Origin: Zea mays | Lineage: Eukaryota > Streptophyta > Magnoliopsida > Poales > Poaceae | Direction of reading: 5' to 3' | DNA length: 64,000 nucleotides | NCBI RefSeq assembly: GCF_902167145.1 | Contig: NC_050098.1 | Location: 75,432,207-75,496,206 of the forward strand | Position numbers and translations under genes: made by a program | The notes under the pieces: generated by a model | Told to the model about the DNA's origin: nothing | The model's database searches: none | What the model saw: only the letters and a program-made list of their open reading frames with translations | Part shown: positions 24,711-37,813 of the stretch, in pieces | How positions within the stretch are numbered: position 1 is the first letter of the stretch | Layout: every line of letters begins with the position of its first letter

Positions 24711-27700
24711 TGTAACACCCCAGGTGTTTGTCTCCTGTAAATAGCGATTATGGATTTAAGCGCGGGATATCAGTAAATAAAGTGGACACTAAATTTTAAT
24801 CATCTCGCAAAGGTTCGAGTTTGGTGTAGTATTTATTTCCATAATCTAAGCAATTAAAAAGGGGTTCGAGAATCTTTTGGAATCTTTGTTTGCTGGCGAA
24901 TTTGGATATGTTCGGATTACGCGCGCAAGTGAATATGAAAATCAGAAAACTTCTGATTTTATGAAAATTTGGAGCCCCACGCTGTCCGAAAAGAATAATG
25001 CGACAACTCATTAATTAAATTGTTCTTCTTCTCGGCATGTGATCCTTGGCGTCAAATCAGATGATCGATAGCTGGTGAAAATCGTAAAAATTAGACTGTA
25101 TTAAATATGATCTAAAATCCCGATGCCATGGATTCGGTCCATTTACACCCTGTCCGAACTCTAACCTTTGGAATTGAATCTGGTCCCTGTGGCGGGTGCA
25201 AAATCCGTATCTGAACATCACACAGCCTCTCAACCACGTAAACGATGCGTGTCGTTGCTTCCATAATGGATCACGTTCTCGATGCCGCATCGATATCGCG
25301 CATTTATTTCGCAATATATCGAGTCGTGTGCCTGTTTCAAATTTATAGATTAGAGAATATGAATTCGGAAGCTCGATCCACTCGAATGATTTTTATCTCG
25401 AACAAATTAAGTAGAATTCGACGAAAATGGTTTTCAGTCCGAAACAAACCACACCGCGTAATTAGAACGGAAAGCGAGTAATTAGTGATTAATTTGGTTC
25501 GCTAATCAATAGAATAAGATGTGTAGCCCGTATAATCGACCTATTATGCATCGCTAAAATCTTTATTCAAAATATCTGCAATTTTCAAAAAAAAAGGAAA
25601 AGAAAAAAATCTAAAAAATCCCACGTACCTATCCCCTGGTCGCCCGTGGCCCTTGATCTTTTCCCATGCGATGCTCATCTCCTGGCCGATTCTTGCATTT
25701 ATCTCTACCTCCTTGTCTTCTCTCTCCAAGCCACGGCGTCAAGCCGCTCCTCCCCTGCTTCTCCTCCTCGCAGCTCCCTCCTCCAGCTTCCCTACGCGTT
25801 CCTGCAGCCCCTTCCCATGGTCGCCGCAGCCTCCCACTCCTCCCTGCCGAGCCCTCCCTCTCCTGGAGTCCTTCCCCAGCTCATCGCGCCCAGCTCGGAT
25901 TTCTTCTTCCCGGCGCCCGGCTCCAACGCGCCCATCTCCCCAAGCTCGTCGGGACTCTCCTGTGCTGGTCTACATCCTGCGTCGTCCACAGTTCGCTGGC
26001 CAAGCTCCATCTTCCAAAGTCGTGCCCTGGCTCCAGCTTCCTCCCTGCTTCCCAGCTCATGGCGCCCCTGCTTTTCTCTCTCTCCTCCATGGCCACGTCT
26101 TGCCGAGGTCCCTGCTGCAGCTGGTTCGCCGGTGCTCGAACCTCGCCGTCGACCTCCCTGTTCGTGCCCTCCCCATCACGCCAAACTGCTTGCCTTTGCC
26201 CAGCTACTGTCTGCGGCGTCGCGCACCGTTCGTCGTCTCTGCTCGTCCATGTCGCGCGACCCGTCTGCACGCGATGCTCCCTACTCGCATCCGTACAGAA
26301 CTGCGCCATGTCCTGTACTGAGCTCTGCATCCGCGCTTCCTCCAACATCAGCTGTGTCACCAGACCCTCGACGTCGTGCTCTGCACTGGGACTGTCCGTA
26401 GCTCGTCTGCTTGCCCAGCCGTCTGCCCGTCTCAAACCACGCCGCCGACTCTCGGCACCACGAGCTTATCTTCTGTTGCGCACATCTCCACATACCCTGC
26501 CTTATCACACATGTGCGTTATCGAGCTCGTCGTCGTACCGTGCGTCATCAAGAAATCCCGAGAGTGGGTAAAGAAGCGATTCTCGCGTGGTGCTCGTCAA
26601 ATATTCGATAAACTTCTTGAACATATTATCGTTATTATTTCTACGAATTCCAAGTCGGATTTAGGTAAGCTAATTCGCTACTTCTATTATTTTGTTTTAA
26701 TGATTGGATGCGTTGGATTAAATTATTGGTCGTAATGATAGTCATTATATGCTATTTTTATTTAAAATCGGTTATTAATGTTTATGCAATTTTTGGTAAT
26801 AATTATTAATTAGATGTTTTATATGTATACAGTAAAGTTTAGGCGACAATGTAATTTAGGCGAGGAGTGCTTTGGTGGTGGATACGAATGACTAGGGTAA
26901 TTTAATTGATTTAATATTTGCGATATGCTTGTGATCGCAGTTGTGGCGTAGACACATCGTGTAAAGCTCGGGTTGAAAATATGGTTTAGGCGAAGGAGAT
27001 TTTGGTAGACAAGTATACGATGTTAGTGAATCGATGACGTTAAAAATAGGTTTATTATTAAATCAGCTAGCTGACATGTTTTGTTAGGGTAGCCGTATTA
27101 GATTCGACTAATCTTGAGAAGCATGATTGTTGTACTTAGTCATCTGTCGTTGGCCAGTGTACATAAGTACTCTAGATATTTAAGTCGCTGAGAAATTAGT
27201 TTTACCGAACGCTATGTTATCTGTTAATGTTGTATCTGTTAGAGTAAATATTGTGATGTTTGATTTAGTTAAGTGTGTAATTCAAGTTAATTAAGACGCA
27301 TAGTTTAAGGAGTTAATTAGATTGTTCTTATACTTATTTTAAGTTGTTGGTATTCAATAATGACGAGTCCAAGTTTTATTAGACTTCCGATGAAATATTT
27401 TACTATGGATGATAGTGCAGATTAAATAATTTATTCTTGCTTCATTTCGGAATTAGATCCAATTAGAGAGGAGGAACATGAGTCTTATGCTTGGTGTGCA
27501 TAGTTTGCTGTTTCGTGATGTTTGCGTTAGATTCGGTTAATCTAGAGAAGTGTGATTATTGCGCTTGGTCATATGTCAATAACTAGTGTTTATGAAGTGT
27601 TATGATGCCTCATCATTAAGTACTTAATTTTATACTGTGGAGCATCATAATATCTTGCGTTACTCTTCCTTGTTCTCATTCATATGCATTATGCATATCA

Positions 27701-27844
27701 TTTAGGTACGCTAATTGATCACATGATGCGGGGGACTAAAGCCGAGTGACCCCAAGTAATGCAAAGAGTCGACTACTCTGAGAAACAGTGTCGATGGACC
27801 ACATGTGAATGGACTGAATGAATGCCAAGTCAAAGGATGGTCCC
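24711..27844 (+). repeat. 3' LTR of element C, left part
   Basis: Starts TGTAACACCCCAGG and follows the 5' LTR until AAGGATGGTCCC, where element B begins. GTCCC at 27840-27844 is the target duplication. The pyrimidine-rich block is at about 25640-26500, and the long overlapping frames there (25646-26571) are compositional. Confidence 0.9.
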
Positions 27845-30800
27845 TATGGCGGAACCACCCGAATTATTCCAGCTTAAGTGCCTAAGTCACGCCTCAGGGG
27901 CCGTAACACACATAAATCGGAATAACCCGTCAGTCCCTTAGATCTAGTCTGATAGAGCCACTTAACCAGGATCAAATTCCACAATCTCACTCGAAGGTGA
28001 GTCACAGAAGAAATACAATAAAACATGAAACCTCAAATTAAGTGTTGAGTTATTACATAGATCGGAGTTTTTGAGTAGCAAATAAGAGTTCACAAAATAA
28101 AATGCAGCGGATAATCGATGTCGTCGGTATCGAGGAAATGGGCCAGGCCTGGCCCACTACTCCTCGTGCTCCTCTCCTGCCGGAGCAACATCCCACTCGA
28201 CCGTCCAACCCGGTGGCAGGGTGGTAGGTCAAGTCACACCATCAACCATTTCCTGAATGGTACCTGCAAAAATTATGCCACAAGCAAGGCTGAGTATACT
28301 AATACTCAGCTAGACTTACCTGGTGTGAGGAGTCTACTCCTCTACCTCTAGACTATGCAGCTGTTTGGCTGAGGGGTTTGGTTTGCCAAAAGCACTAGCT
28401 GTTTCTAAAATCAATTTTTAACTTTCAAATTTCTATCCTCATTAACTTAGCTAGATTTGCTCCTTTTAAGCATACATGGTAACAAGCATTTAGTTCAATC
28501 AACAAATTATCTCAGGTAACCTCATTTCACTTCTTACTCGATGCAGTACAAGGGGTCAAGCAGTCTCATTAGCTGCGAGAAGCAGACGATTCGAATCGGG
28601 TTTTAACCTTGCAAGGTAAACCTAAACACACAGCATGTCAGGGACTCCGACCCCACACATGACAACCATCCCCATCGATTCCCCGTTCGCGTCCAGGCCT
28701 CACCGCCTTGGCATACAATGCTCCACTGACCCCGGCTGCCGCCGTGCAGTGATCGCACTTGTACCCACCATAGCTAGCATGGGAGACCCAGTCTCAGGTC
28801 GCATGAGGGATAAAGTCCGCGCCCGGCTTCACTCAGGTACTAGGTTTACCGGTTACCATTTTTCCCGGCATGTGCTTAGTACGTTCAAAAGCTTGACTCA
28901 GGTATCCACACATTAATCCTTAATTCCTTTTCCCGTCTCATGGTCAAGGCATCCTCCCTGGATCCAAGTCCATAGACCAACATAGATCCCGTTATCAAGA
29001 TGAATACAATCAATTCCTGACCTCGCGCGAGTGCTAGAAAAATCACTCGACTTCTACCGAGATCCTGATTAGCAAGCAGCTACTCGACCTAGCATACTAG
29101 TATTCATCTCAAAAAGGAATCCTATGTTCATGCAACTAGAGGTTTCAAGCAACTCCTACACTTAAGTGCACATTACAATCCTACAAGCATTAAGTGTAGT
29201 AAAGTAGCATATAATAATACGGTTATGCATATAAACCAAGGCTTGCCTTCAATTGCTGGGGCTGCGGGGAGATCCTCGATAGCAGCCTCGGAATCTTGCT
29301 CCTGGTCCTCTTCTTGGACAGATCCTTGCTCGGGGATGAGCACGTACTCTCCGTCGGCAAGATTACAATCTAATGAATGCAATGCGTAAGATATATGCAT
29401 GATATGATATGTGCTTTTAGAAATTACAACTTTTGACGGTGCATGATCTTCTTGAGTTAGACAAGGTTAACTTCACTTAAGTAAGACCTTTGGGTGGTAT
29501 ACTTGGTAAATTGGGTCAAACTTAGCTAAGGTAAGTGGTAGGTTTATTTTTGGGGTTCCACTGAATTCTTTTTAAGCCTTAGTGAGAATTGATAAGTACT
29601 CAAGTTGGACTTATTGGGGTGGGGTTTATTTCTTCTTTCTTTTTCTTTTATTCTCTTTAATGTTTTGGAGTGGGTTTGAACTACAAGTTGCTTTAATAAA
29701 ATTCCAAAAACTCTGCAAACATTACAGTGGCTTGGTACTGGTGTATAATTCTTTGCCTCAAAATTTGGGGACAAAATTACCAAATTTTAGGGTAGAAGGG
29801 GTGCATTGAACTACAACTATTATTTAACAGTAGGTAATTCTCTAAAATTTATTTTTGCTGGCTTTTAGGTGCTATTACATGACTTGGCACAAAATTTTAG
29901 CTATTAATACCTATTAGTTATTTTACTAGGGTTTTCTCAAGTTTCTAGCCAAAGAGGTGCTTTCTACTACCACTATATTTGAAAAATATCAAACAACAAA
30001 GTTCTGATTTTTCTTAGCTTTTATTTTGTGCAAGAGCAATCATTCTGAAGTTTGGCATCTTTTTGCTTAAGGGAAGGGGTGGTATGCATCAAGTGGATTA
30101 AATGGCCTTTCTTATAAGATATTAGCAATAGGTATTATTTTGCATCATTTCAATGGGTTTGCATTTTTCTCTGGTGGTTTATCTTATTACGGACTTAGCA
30201 AAATTTTGGTTGCCCATTATTGCATCATTATGGGTTATTCATGATTTATTTGGAAAATGCCTCATTATCATCTTACATTTATTTTCCTTACTTAAAATGT
30301 TGGGCTGAGGTGTTCATTATTTTTACAGTGGGGTTCTGGTGGTTATAAGTCCACTGAATTTTTATTATCAATTTTGGGTCTAGCTTTGTAATTCTAATAA
30401 TTGATTTCCAGTTCAAATAATGCTAAATAAAACATTTTATTTTAAAACTGATTTGGACTAAAGGTCTCTTTATTTTTCCTAGGTTCTTTGTTACTTAAGC
30501 AAACTAGGAAAAATAATTCCACTCACTGTTCATTAATTTTCTAATGCCTTTCTGATTTTTCCTAAGTTTTGGGCAAAATAGCTTTAAATGGATATCTACA
30601 CTATATTCTTCAATACTGGGGTTCCTACTATTTTTAAAAAGTGCTTAAATGAGGTTTGAACATCTATAAATTTTCTTAGGTTCAGCACAGAAGCAAAACT
30701 AATTTTCCTTAATTAAACAAGGTTTGGTCAGTTTCTGGTTTTAATTTTAAACTCTAAAAATTAGAACAGAAAGCATAGGGTTTATTATTTTTAAATGATA

Positions 30801-32497
30801 GTTCATAATATTTAGGATCTAGCAAAATTAGTTTGACAAATTTTGATTAAGAAATTATCAAGTTATAGATTTTCTAAGTTCTCTGGTTATTTAAAAAGAT
30901 TAACAGAATTGATTAAATGGAAAACTACTTTGCACTGGGGTCCCTGGCGGGTGTTTTAAGTTTTTCCTCACGGATCAGTCCCTGGGCTACTATTCAAATG
31001 AGTCACTGACATTACAGAAAACCCCCTAGGTTCTTCTAATCCTAACCCGAGGTCCTTCTCTCAACTTAAACAGTAACCACGGCGGAAGAAAGGGCGGAGG
31101 GGCTTACCGGCGGCGAAATTGCTCCGGTGAGGTGGTCGAGGACGTAGGGGAGGTCTCGGGGATCACAGTGATGTGCGGGTCGCCGTCGGGGATGGTCGGA
31201 GTTGGCCGGTCCACGTGCGCAGGCGGGGATGCTCGTCGGCGGCGAGGAGTCCGGCTTGCTCACGGCGCGATAGACCAATTGAATGGGTCAGAGAGCTTCA
31301 CCAGGGAACAAGGAAGGGGTGTGCGCGAGGAATTGAAGAATGGCTCACCGGAGAGCTTGGTCCACGCGCGCAGGCGGGCGACCGAAGTCCGGTGAAGTCG
31401 ATCTCGGGCTTCCGGTGAAGTCCTGCCGGGTCCGAGGGCTTGGAAAGCTTCACGGGCCACTAGCGGGGCTAGCCGAAGCACTGGCTCGACTTGGGGATGG
31501 CTGGAGGGGGCTGGCCACGGTGGCCGAAGCTCTGGCGGTGATGGCGGGCGGAAAAGAGCTCGCCGGAGCTAAGGAGGGGTGGCTGGCCGGTGATGGTGAG
31601 CGCGGGGTGAAGTGAGGCGCGCCCGGGGAGGCTTTATAGGCGCGGGCGGGCACGGTCGAGGGCAAGGGCGCGCGGCGGACTTGACCGAATGCCGGGACGA
31701 GCGCGCGCGCGGGTTGGGCGAGCGCCGGCGAGCCGACCAGGGTCGAACACATGTGCCCGTGCGTTCTGCCCAAGTTCTGGCGCGTGTGGTCGCCCATCCG
31801 AGCCTGCTCTCGCCTTGGTCAGTGCACAAAACCTCTTCTCCTCCCTACAAGCTACCGATCTTGTGTGGGGGTCATAGGATTTTGCCTACTGGTTGCAGAG
31901 ATATGGTGCCCGGAAATCCGGTCTGTCTCCCTGCTCAAACCCGAGGCAAATCCAGGGTTTTGTCGTGTCTAGGGCTCGCGTCCCAATGCCATCTTCTGGC
32001 ACAAGACAGAGGGGTTAGTTAGGCAAATTTTTGTTAATGGGGCCATTAGGATTTGAGTTAGGGATCAAGGTGAACACGCTTGATCTTTGGCTCAAGGTCT
32101 GAAATTCAGAATTCCCCATTGAGTCCCCATATGAGAAGCTTGATTTGGGGTTTTATTTGAGTTATTTTGGCCAAGCTTTCTCAACCTTTCTTGTTGCTTA
32201 ATGAATATACTTCAATGTTTATAATTGGCTCAAGCCATGATTTTAAATTTTTCATACCCTTTTCCCCATTTTCTTGAATTTTTCACATAGGGCTTACTTA
32301 GGGTTTTTATTAGGGTTGCAACATTATTACCTTTTTGAAAGACCCATTTGTTTTGTTCATGATACTTTTAAGTATAGGCTTGGTGGATTCTTCATTCTTA
32401 AGTCAATTTGATGCTCATGCTCAATTTGGTTCACATAAATTGATGATTCTTGGTTTGGCACTTTGAGAAAAACCCTAGGTGACACTGGGGTGTCACA
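27845..32497 (-). repeat. 3' LTR of element B (4.65 kb)
   Basis: On the reverse strand it runs from TGTGACACCCCAGTG (32497) to CCGCCATA (27845); the terminal CA has become TA. A TATA box (reverse CTATAAAG) lies at 31632-31639, with a GC-rich block downstream of it. Frames inside the LTR are not called as genes. Confidence 0.92.
31632..31639 (-). promoter_or_regulatory. TATA box in B's 3' LTR
   Basis: Reverse CTATAAAG about 860 bases from the LTR start, conserved at 51389-51396 in the other LTR. Confidence 0.5.
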
Positions 32498-32533
32498 GCC
32501 TTCCCCCCTTAAAGGAATCTCGTCCCGAGATTC
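32498..32533 (-). promoter_or_regulatory. Polypurine tract and hairpin of element B
   Basis: On the reverse strand, the 19-bp hairpin (32515-32533) precedes the purine run AAGGGGGGAAGGC that abuts the LTR. The arrangement is the same as in elements A and C. Confidence 0.78.
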
Positions 32534-32748
32534 GGGCCAGAGTCCTCCCGGGGTGAAGCGACGGGTGAGACTTAGAGGAAGGGGGTGATTATTGTTATTA
32601 TTAGGGTAAAACTGCTCTTCGAATGTCATTCTCTTTGCAACTTCAGAAGGAAGCCCTTTTAAGTTTTATTTCATGCTTACTTTATTCTGAATTAAGATCA
32701 TATTTTTGAAAATTAGATTCGAAGGGCAGGAGGAGGGGTTGGGTGTGA

Positions 32749-35700
32749 TTACGTACCAGCTTCCCTAGGTAGGCAATCGGGGAAGTTGGATCTCAAGAAT
32801 TCCTCGGTTTCCCAAGTAGCTTCTTACTCTGAGTGATTACTCCACTGGACCTTGTACATCTTGATCGATTTAGCCCGAGTTGATCTTTCTTTGCAATCCA
32901 GAATCTTGGAAGGGTACTCTTGGTACGATAGATCTGGCTCTATCTCCAATTCTGGCTCTGCTATGATCTCGGTCGGTAATCGAACACACTTCTTCAGCTG
33001 AGATACATGGAATACACTGTGAATGGCAGACATCTTTGAAGGTAACTTCAGCTTATATGCCACGGGTCCACATGCTTCTATGATCTCATAAGGTCTAATG
33101 TAACGAGGGGCTAGCTTGCCTTTGATCCCAAACCTCTGCACTCCCTTGGTGGGTGATACCTTGAGGTATACAAAACTTCCCACCTCGAACTGGAGAGGTT
33201 TCCTTCTTCTATCATGGTAACTCTTCTGCCTGGCCTGAGCAGCTTCTAGATTCTTCCTGATTAGTTTGACCTTCCTTTCGGCTTCAGTTACTAAGTCAGG
33301 TCCAAAAACTCCTCTTTCTCCAGGTTGAGACCAATTGAGTGGTGTCCTACACCTTCTTCCATACAGAGCTTCAAAAGGTGCCATCCTTAGGCTGGATTGA
33401 TAACTGTTGTTATAAGCAAACTCTGCCAAGGAGAGGTGCTTATCCCAGTTCTTGCCACAATCGATTGCACAAGCTCTCAGCATATCCTCCAGGATTTGGT
33501 TTACCCTTTCCGTCTGGCCATCAGTCTGTGGGTGGTAAGCTGAACTTCTAATTAGCTTGGTTCCCAAAGACTTGCAATTGTTCCCAAAACCTAGCAACAA
33601 ATTGGGCTCCTCGGTTAGAAACAATGGTCCGAAGTAATCCGTGCAAACACACGATCCAGTCAATATACAATTCTGCATACTTCTGAGCCTTTTCAGTGGT
33701 GTGCACAGGGAGAAAATGTGCCACTTTCGTCAGTCGGTCCATAATAACCCAAATCGAATCATGATGACGAGAGGTGTTGGGCAGACCCACAATGAAATCC
33801 ATGTTGATGTCATCCCACTTCCACGAAGGTATAGATAGGGGTTGCAAAGCTCCAGCTGATTTCAAGTGGCTTGCCTTTATCCTCTGACAGGTGTCACATT
33901 CTGATACATACTGAGCTATCTCCCTCTTCATTCTAGTCCACCAATACAGAGGCTTCAGGTCATGGTACATCTTGGTGCTTCCCGGATGCATAGAGAATTT
34001 GGAGAGATGAGCCTCATCCAAGATTTTCCTCTTAAGGTCCTGGTTTTTAGGGATCACCAATCTGCTTTTGAACCATAATACACCTTTTTCATCTTGGCGG
34101 AAACAATTATACTTCTCAACCTTCTGATGGAGATTCTTCCTGATAATCTGCACTCCCTTGTCACTGAGCTGGGCCATGATAATCTGGTCTTGCAAAGCTG
34201 GCTCAACAGAAATGTGAGACAAAGAACCAGAAGGAATCACTTCAATTTGCATCTTGCTCAACTCATCACACAAGGTGTTAATGCGAGAATCCATCAGAAT
34301 ACAATTGCATTGCAACTTCCGACTCAAGGCATCTGCTACCACATTAGCTTTTCCTGGGTGATAATGTACCTCCAGGTCATAATCCTTGATCAGCTCTAGC
34401 CATCTTTTCTGCCTCATGTTGAGATCAGCCTGAGTAAAAATGTACTTAAGGCTCTTATGATCAGTGAAGATGTTGCAGTGGGTCCCCATCAAATAGTGCG
34501 TCCACATTTTTAATGCATGAACCACTGCTGCCAACTCGAGGTCATGAGTGGGATAGTTCTGCTCATGAGGCCTGAGTGCTCTTGAGGCATAAGCGATGAC
34601 TCGGTTGTCTTGCATCAAGACACAACCTAGCCCAGTGCCAGAGGCGTCGCAATACACATCAAAAGGCTTGCTGTTGTCGGGTTGCGCCAATACTGGTGTT
34701 GTGGTCAGATGCTGCCTTAATGCATGGAAGGCATCTTCGCACTTCTAACTCCAAACAAACTTGGCTTCTTTCTTCAGCAACTCAGTTATAGGCTTCGCAA
34801 TTCGAGAGAAATCCGGAATAAATCTTCGGTAATAACCAGCTAATCCCAGAAAACTCCGAATCTGACGGATAGTCGTTGGTGGCTTCCAGTTCATCACCTC
34901 TTGCACTTTATCAGGATCAATAGCTATTCCTGCCTGAGAGATAGTGTGACCTAAGAATTTGATTTCCTTTAGCCAAAAATCACACTTGGATAACTTGGCA
35001 TAAAGGTGGTGCTCTCGCAGACGTTGAAGCACTACATGCAAATGCCCGATATGTTCTTCGTTCTTTGAGTACACCAAAATATCATCGATGAACACCACTA
35101 CGAATTTGTCCAATTCAGGCATGAAAACAGAATTCATCAGATACATGAAATATGCTGGTGCATTTGTCAGCCCGAATGACATCACCAAGAATTCATATAG
35201 CCCATATCTGGTTGAGAATGTCGTCTTCGGAATATCGCTTGCTCGTATCTTGATCTGATGGTAGCCAGAGCGAAGGTCTATCTTGGAAAACACCTTGGCC
35301 CCGACCAACTGGTCAAAAAGAACATCAATACGAGGCAAAGGATACTTGTTCTTGATAGTTACCGCATTAAGAGGGCAATAATCTATACACAGCCTCAAGC
35401 TTTCATCCTTCTTCTTTACAAACAGTGCTGGACATCCCCAAGGCAAAGTACTTGGGCGAATAAATCCCTTATCCAGCAACTCTTGCAATTGCTTCTTCAA
35501 TTCTGCCAACTCAGCGGGTGGCATTCGGTAGGGCCTCTTGGAAATTGGGGCTGTTCCCTATTGCAACTCGATGGCAAATTCAATATCCCGGTCTGGTGGC
35601 ATTCCTGGCAATTCATCAAGAAAGACATCCGCATACTCGCAGACCACTGGGATCTTCTTCAGAGGTAACTCCATCATAGAGAAAGCACATGACTGAGTAG

Positions 35701-36574
35701 AACCTCGACTGGGCAGAATTAAGGTGAAGTTCCCGCAGAACGGAGAATTAACTTCCACGGTACGGCTGGCTACATCAAGCATAACTTGGTGCAAGGTCAT
35801 CCAATTAGCTCCCAGAATAATGTCCACATTTTCCAAACCCAACACAAGAAGAGTGGTTTTGACAATGTGGCTTCCCAGTTGAATAGGCACACATTGGTTC
35901 AATTGATTAGTTGAAATTTTACCCCCAGGTGTGACTATCAAGAATGACCCTTTAGAGTGAGAGAATGGGAGTTCACATTTAGCACTGAACTTTTGGCTAA
36001 TGAAACTATGAGATGCACCAGAATCAAACAGAATTAAAGCAGGTTGATTATAAGCTGAAAAGATACCGGTCATGGTAGGAGCTCCCTCAGGTACTTCCTC
36101 CAGAGTAGTGAAGTTGAGCTTCCCTTGCCTGACTTGCACCTTCTGCTTTGTTCCCTTGTCTTGATTTGGTGCTGGCATCTGCCTCTGCTGGTTCCTGGGA
36201 CAATTCTTGGCATAGTGGCCCACATTGCCACAAGTGAAACACTTGTTCCCATTGCCCTGGCGGAACTGCTACTGCTGCGGAGGCTGATTGTTCCTTGGAG
36301 CGGGAGCTGGAAAGCGGTTGGGTGCCGGCTGCTGCTGCTGAGGTGGCCTGATCACCCATCTGCCTGCCTGTTGCTGAAAACCCCTGCTCTGATTGTGAGA
36401 AACAATCCGGAACCTCTGAACCTGAACGGATGGTGCTGCAATTGGTGCCTTCCTCTTCTTTTCTGCCCGGTGAGCTACAATGCAATCCTCCTGGGAGATG
36501 GCCATGTTGACCAACTCATTGAAGCTATCAGCCCGGACAGTGTTGAGTCGTTCCCGCAACTTGGTATTGAGACC
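32749..36574 (-). pseudogene. gag-pol: Element B gag C-terminus and pol: PR, RT, RNase H, integrase, chromodomain (broken)
   Basis: Reverse strand from 36574: the gag tail after the copia insertion, a zinc knuckle (CFTCGNVGHYAKNC, about 36200-36245), protease [10 protein letters not shown] (about 36020), [16 protein letters not shown] and [11 protein letters not shown] (about 35080), RNase [12 protein letters not shown] and TDHKSLKY (34640-34460), integrase HHCC finger (HPGSTKMYH ... CDTCQRIK), MDFIVGLP, and a second catalytic region reading VSNRGAQF (Asp to Asn, codon 33614-33616). YHPQTDGQTERVNQ and a C-terminal chromodomain (about 32760-32910) follow. In-frame stops: TAG at about 36269 and 35558, TAG at 34745, TAA at 32824. 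A frame change falls near 33580. The final stop, equivalent to element A's, is TAA at 32751-32749. No functional Pol is possible from this copy. Confidence 0.92.
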
Positions 36575-37813
36575 TGAGAGCACCTAGAGGGAGGGGTGAA
36601 TAGGTGATCCTATAGAACTTTAAACTTAAGCCACAAAACTTGGTTAGACGTTAGCACAATAATCGCCAAGTGGCTAGAGAGAAGTCTTAGCAAAACACAA
36701 TAACCACAAGAGAATAATCACAGAGATGACACATTGGTTTATCCCGTGGTTCGGTCAAGACCAACGCTTGCCTACTCCACGTTGTGGCGTCCCAACGGAC
36801 GAGGGTTGCAATCAACCCCTCTCAAGCGGTCCAAAGACCCACTTGAATACCACGGTGTTTTGCTTCGCTTTTCTTAATCCCGTTCGCGAGGAATCTCCAC
36901 AACTTGGAGCCTCTCGCCCTTACACTTGAAGTTCACAAAGAAGCACGGAGCAAGGGAGGGATTAGCAACTCACACAAGACACAAAGATCACAACAAATAC
37001 GCACACACAAGACCCAGACTTGAGCTCAAGAGACTAGCACACTAGAACGGAGCTCAAATCACTAGAATGTCGAACAAGTGCGCAAGAATGTTGTGTGAGT
37101 GATCAATAGTGCTCAAAGGATGCTTGGTGTACTCCTCCATGCGCCTAGGGGTCCCTTTTATAGCCCCAAGGCAGCTAGGAGCCGTTGAGAGCAATCTGGG
37201 AAGGCAATTCTTGCCTTCTGTCGTCTAGCGCACCGGACAGTCCGGTGCACACCGGACAGTGTCCGGTGCCCGATTTCTTTCCTTCTACGGCGAAGTCGAC
37301 CGTTGGCAGCCAAAGAGCCGTTGGCGCACCAGACATGTCCGGTGCACACCGGACAGTCCGGTGCCCCCTTCTAGCCGTTGGCTCGGCCACGTGTCCCGCG
37401 CAGATCGAGCGGCCGACCGTTGGCCCGACCGACCGTTGGCTCACCGGACAGTCCGGTGCACACCGGACAGTTCGGTGAATTATAGCCGTACGTCGCCGGT
37501 AAATTCCCGAGAGCGGCCACTTCGCTCGAACCGGCCTGGCGCACCGGACACTGTCCGGTGCACCACCGGAAACTCCGGTGCTCACAGACTGAGCAGATTC
37601 TTGGCTGCTCGAGCCAAGACATTTCCAATTGGATTTTTCCTGTTTCCAGCATTTAGACACAATACATTAGTCCATAAAACAATGTACTAAGTCTGAGAAA
37701 TATACCTTTATCCTTGGTTTGTACTTTGTCCACCATTTTACATTTAAGCACTTGTGTTAGACACTAAATCACCAAAATACTTAGACATGGCCCAAGGGCA
37801 CATTTCCCTTTTA
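36575..37813 (-). repeat. 3' LTR of element G
   Basis: On the + strand it runs TGAGAGCACC to CCTTTTA; the outer LTR ends CCTTTCA, so the inner terminal base pair has mutated. It carries paired palindromes of the CACCGGACAGTCCGGTG type (about 37232-37580) and a reverse TATA box (37155-37162). Confidence 0.92.

Noticed and set aside
25646..26571. Frames of 222-301 codons in all three forward phases
   Set aside because: They lie in the pyrimidine-rich, A-poor part of C's LTR, overlap in every phase, and are not kept frame-for-frame in the sister LTR (16980-17900). Composition explains them.
28635..28916. 93-codon frame conserved at 48360-48728 and, in reverse, at 4306-4650
   Set aside because: Conservation follows from these being copies of one LTR family; frames differ by indels and there is no recognisable domain.
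29173..29400. Short acidic frame (LIPEQG...EEDQEQ) present in all three A/B-family LTRs
   Set aside because: Seen at 3759-3998, 29173-29400 and 48881-49153 and tempting as a small ORF, but it lies deep in the LTR with differing starts and ends. Without a codon-substitution test it is better left out.
37175..37690. Reverse and forward frames up to 161 codons with repeated 'APDSPVHTG'-like words
   Set aside because: These translate the palindrome array of G's LTR; both strands give similar repeats, as expected for palindromes.
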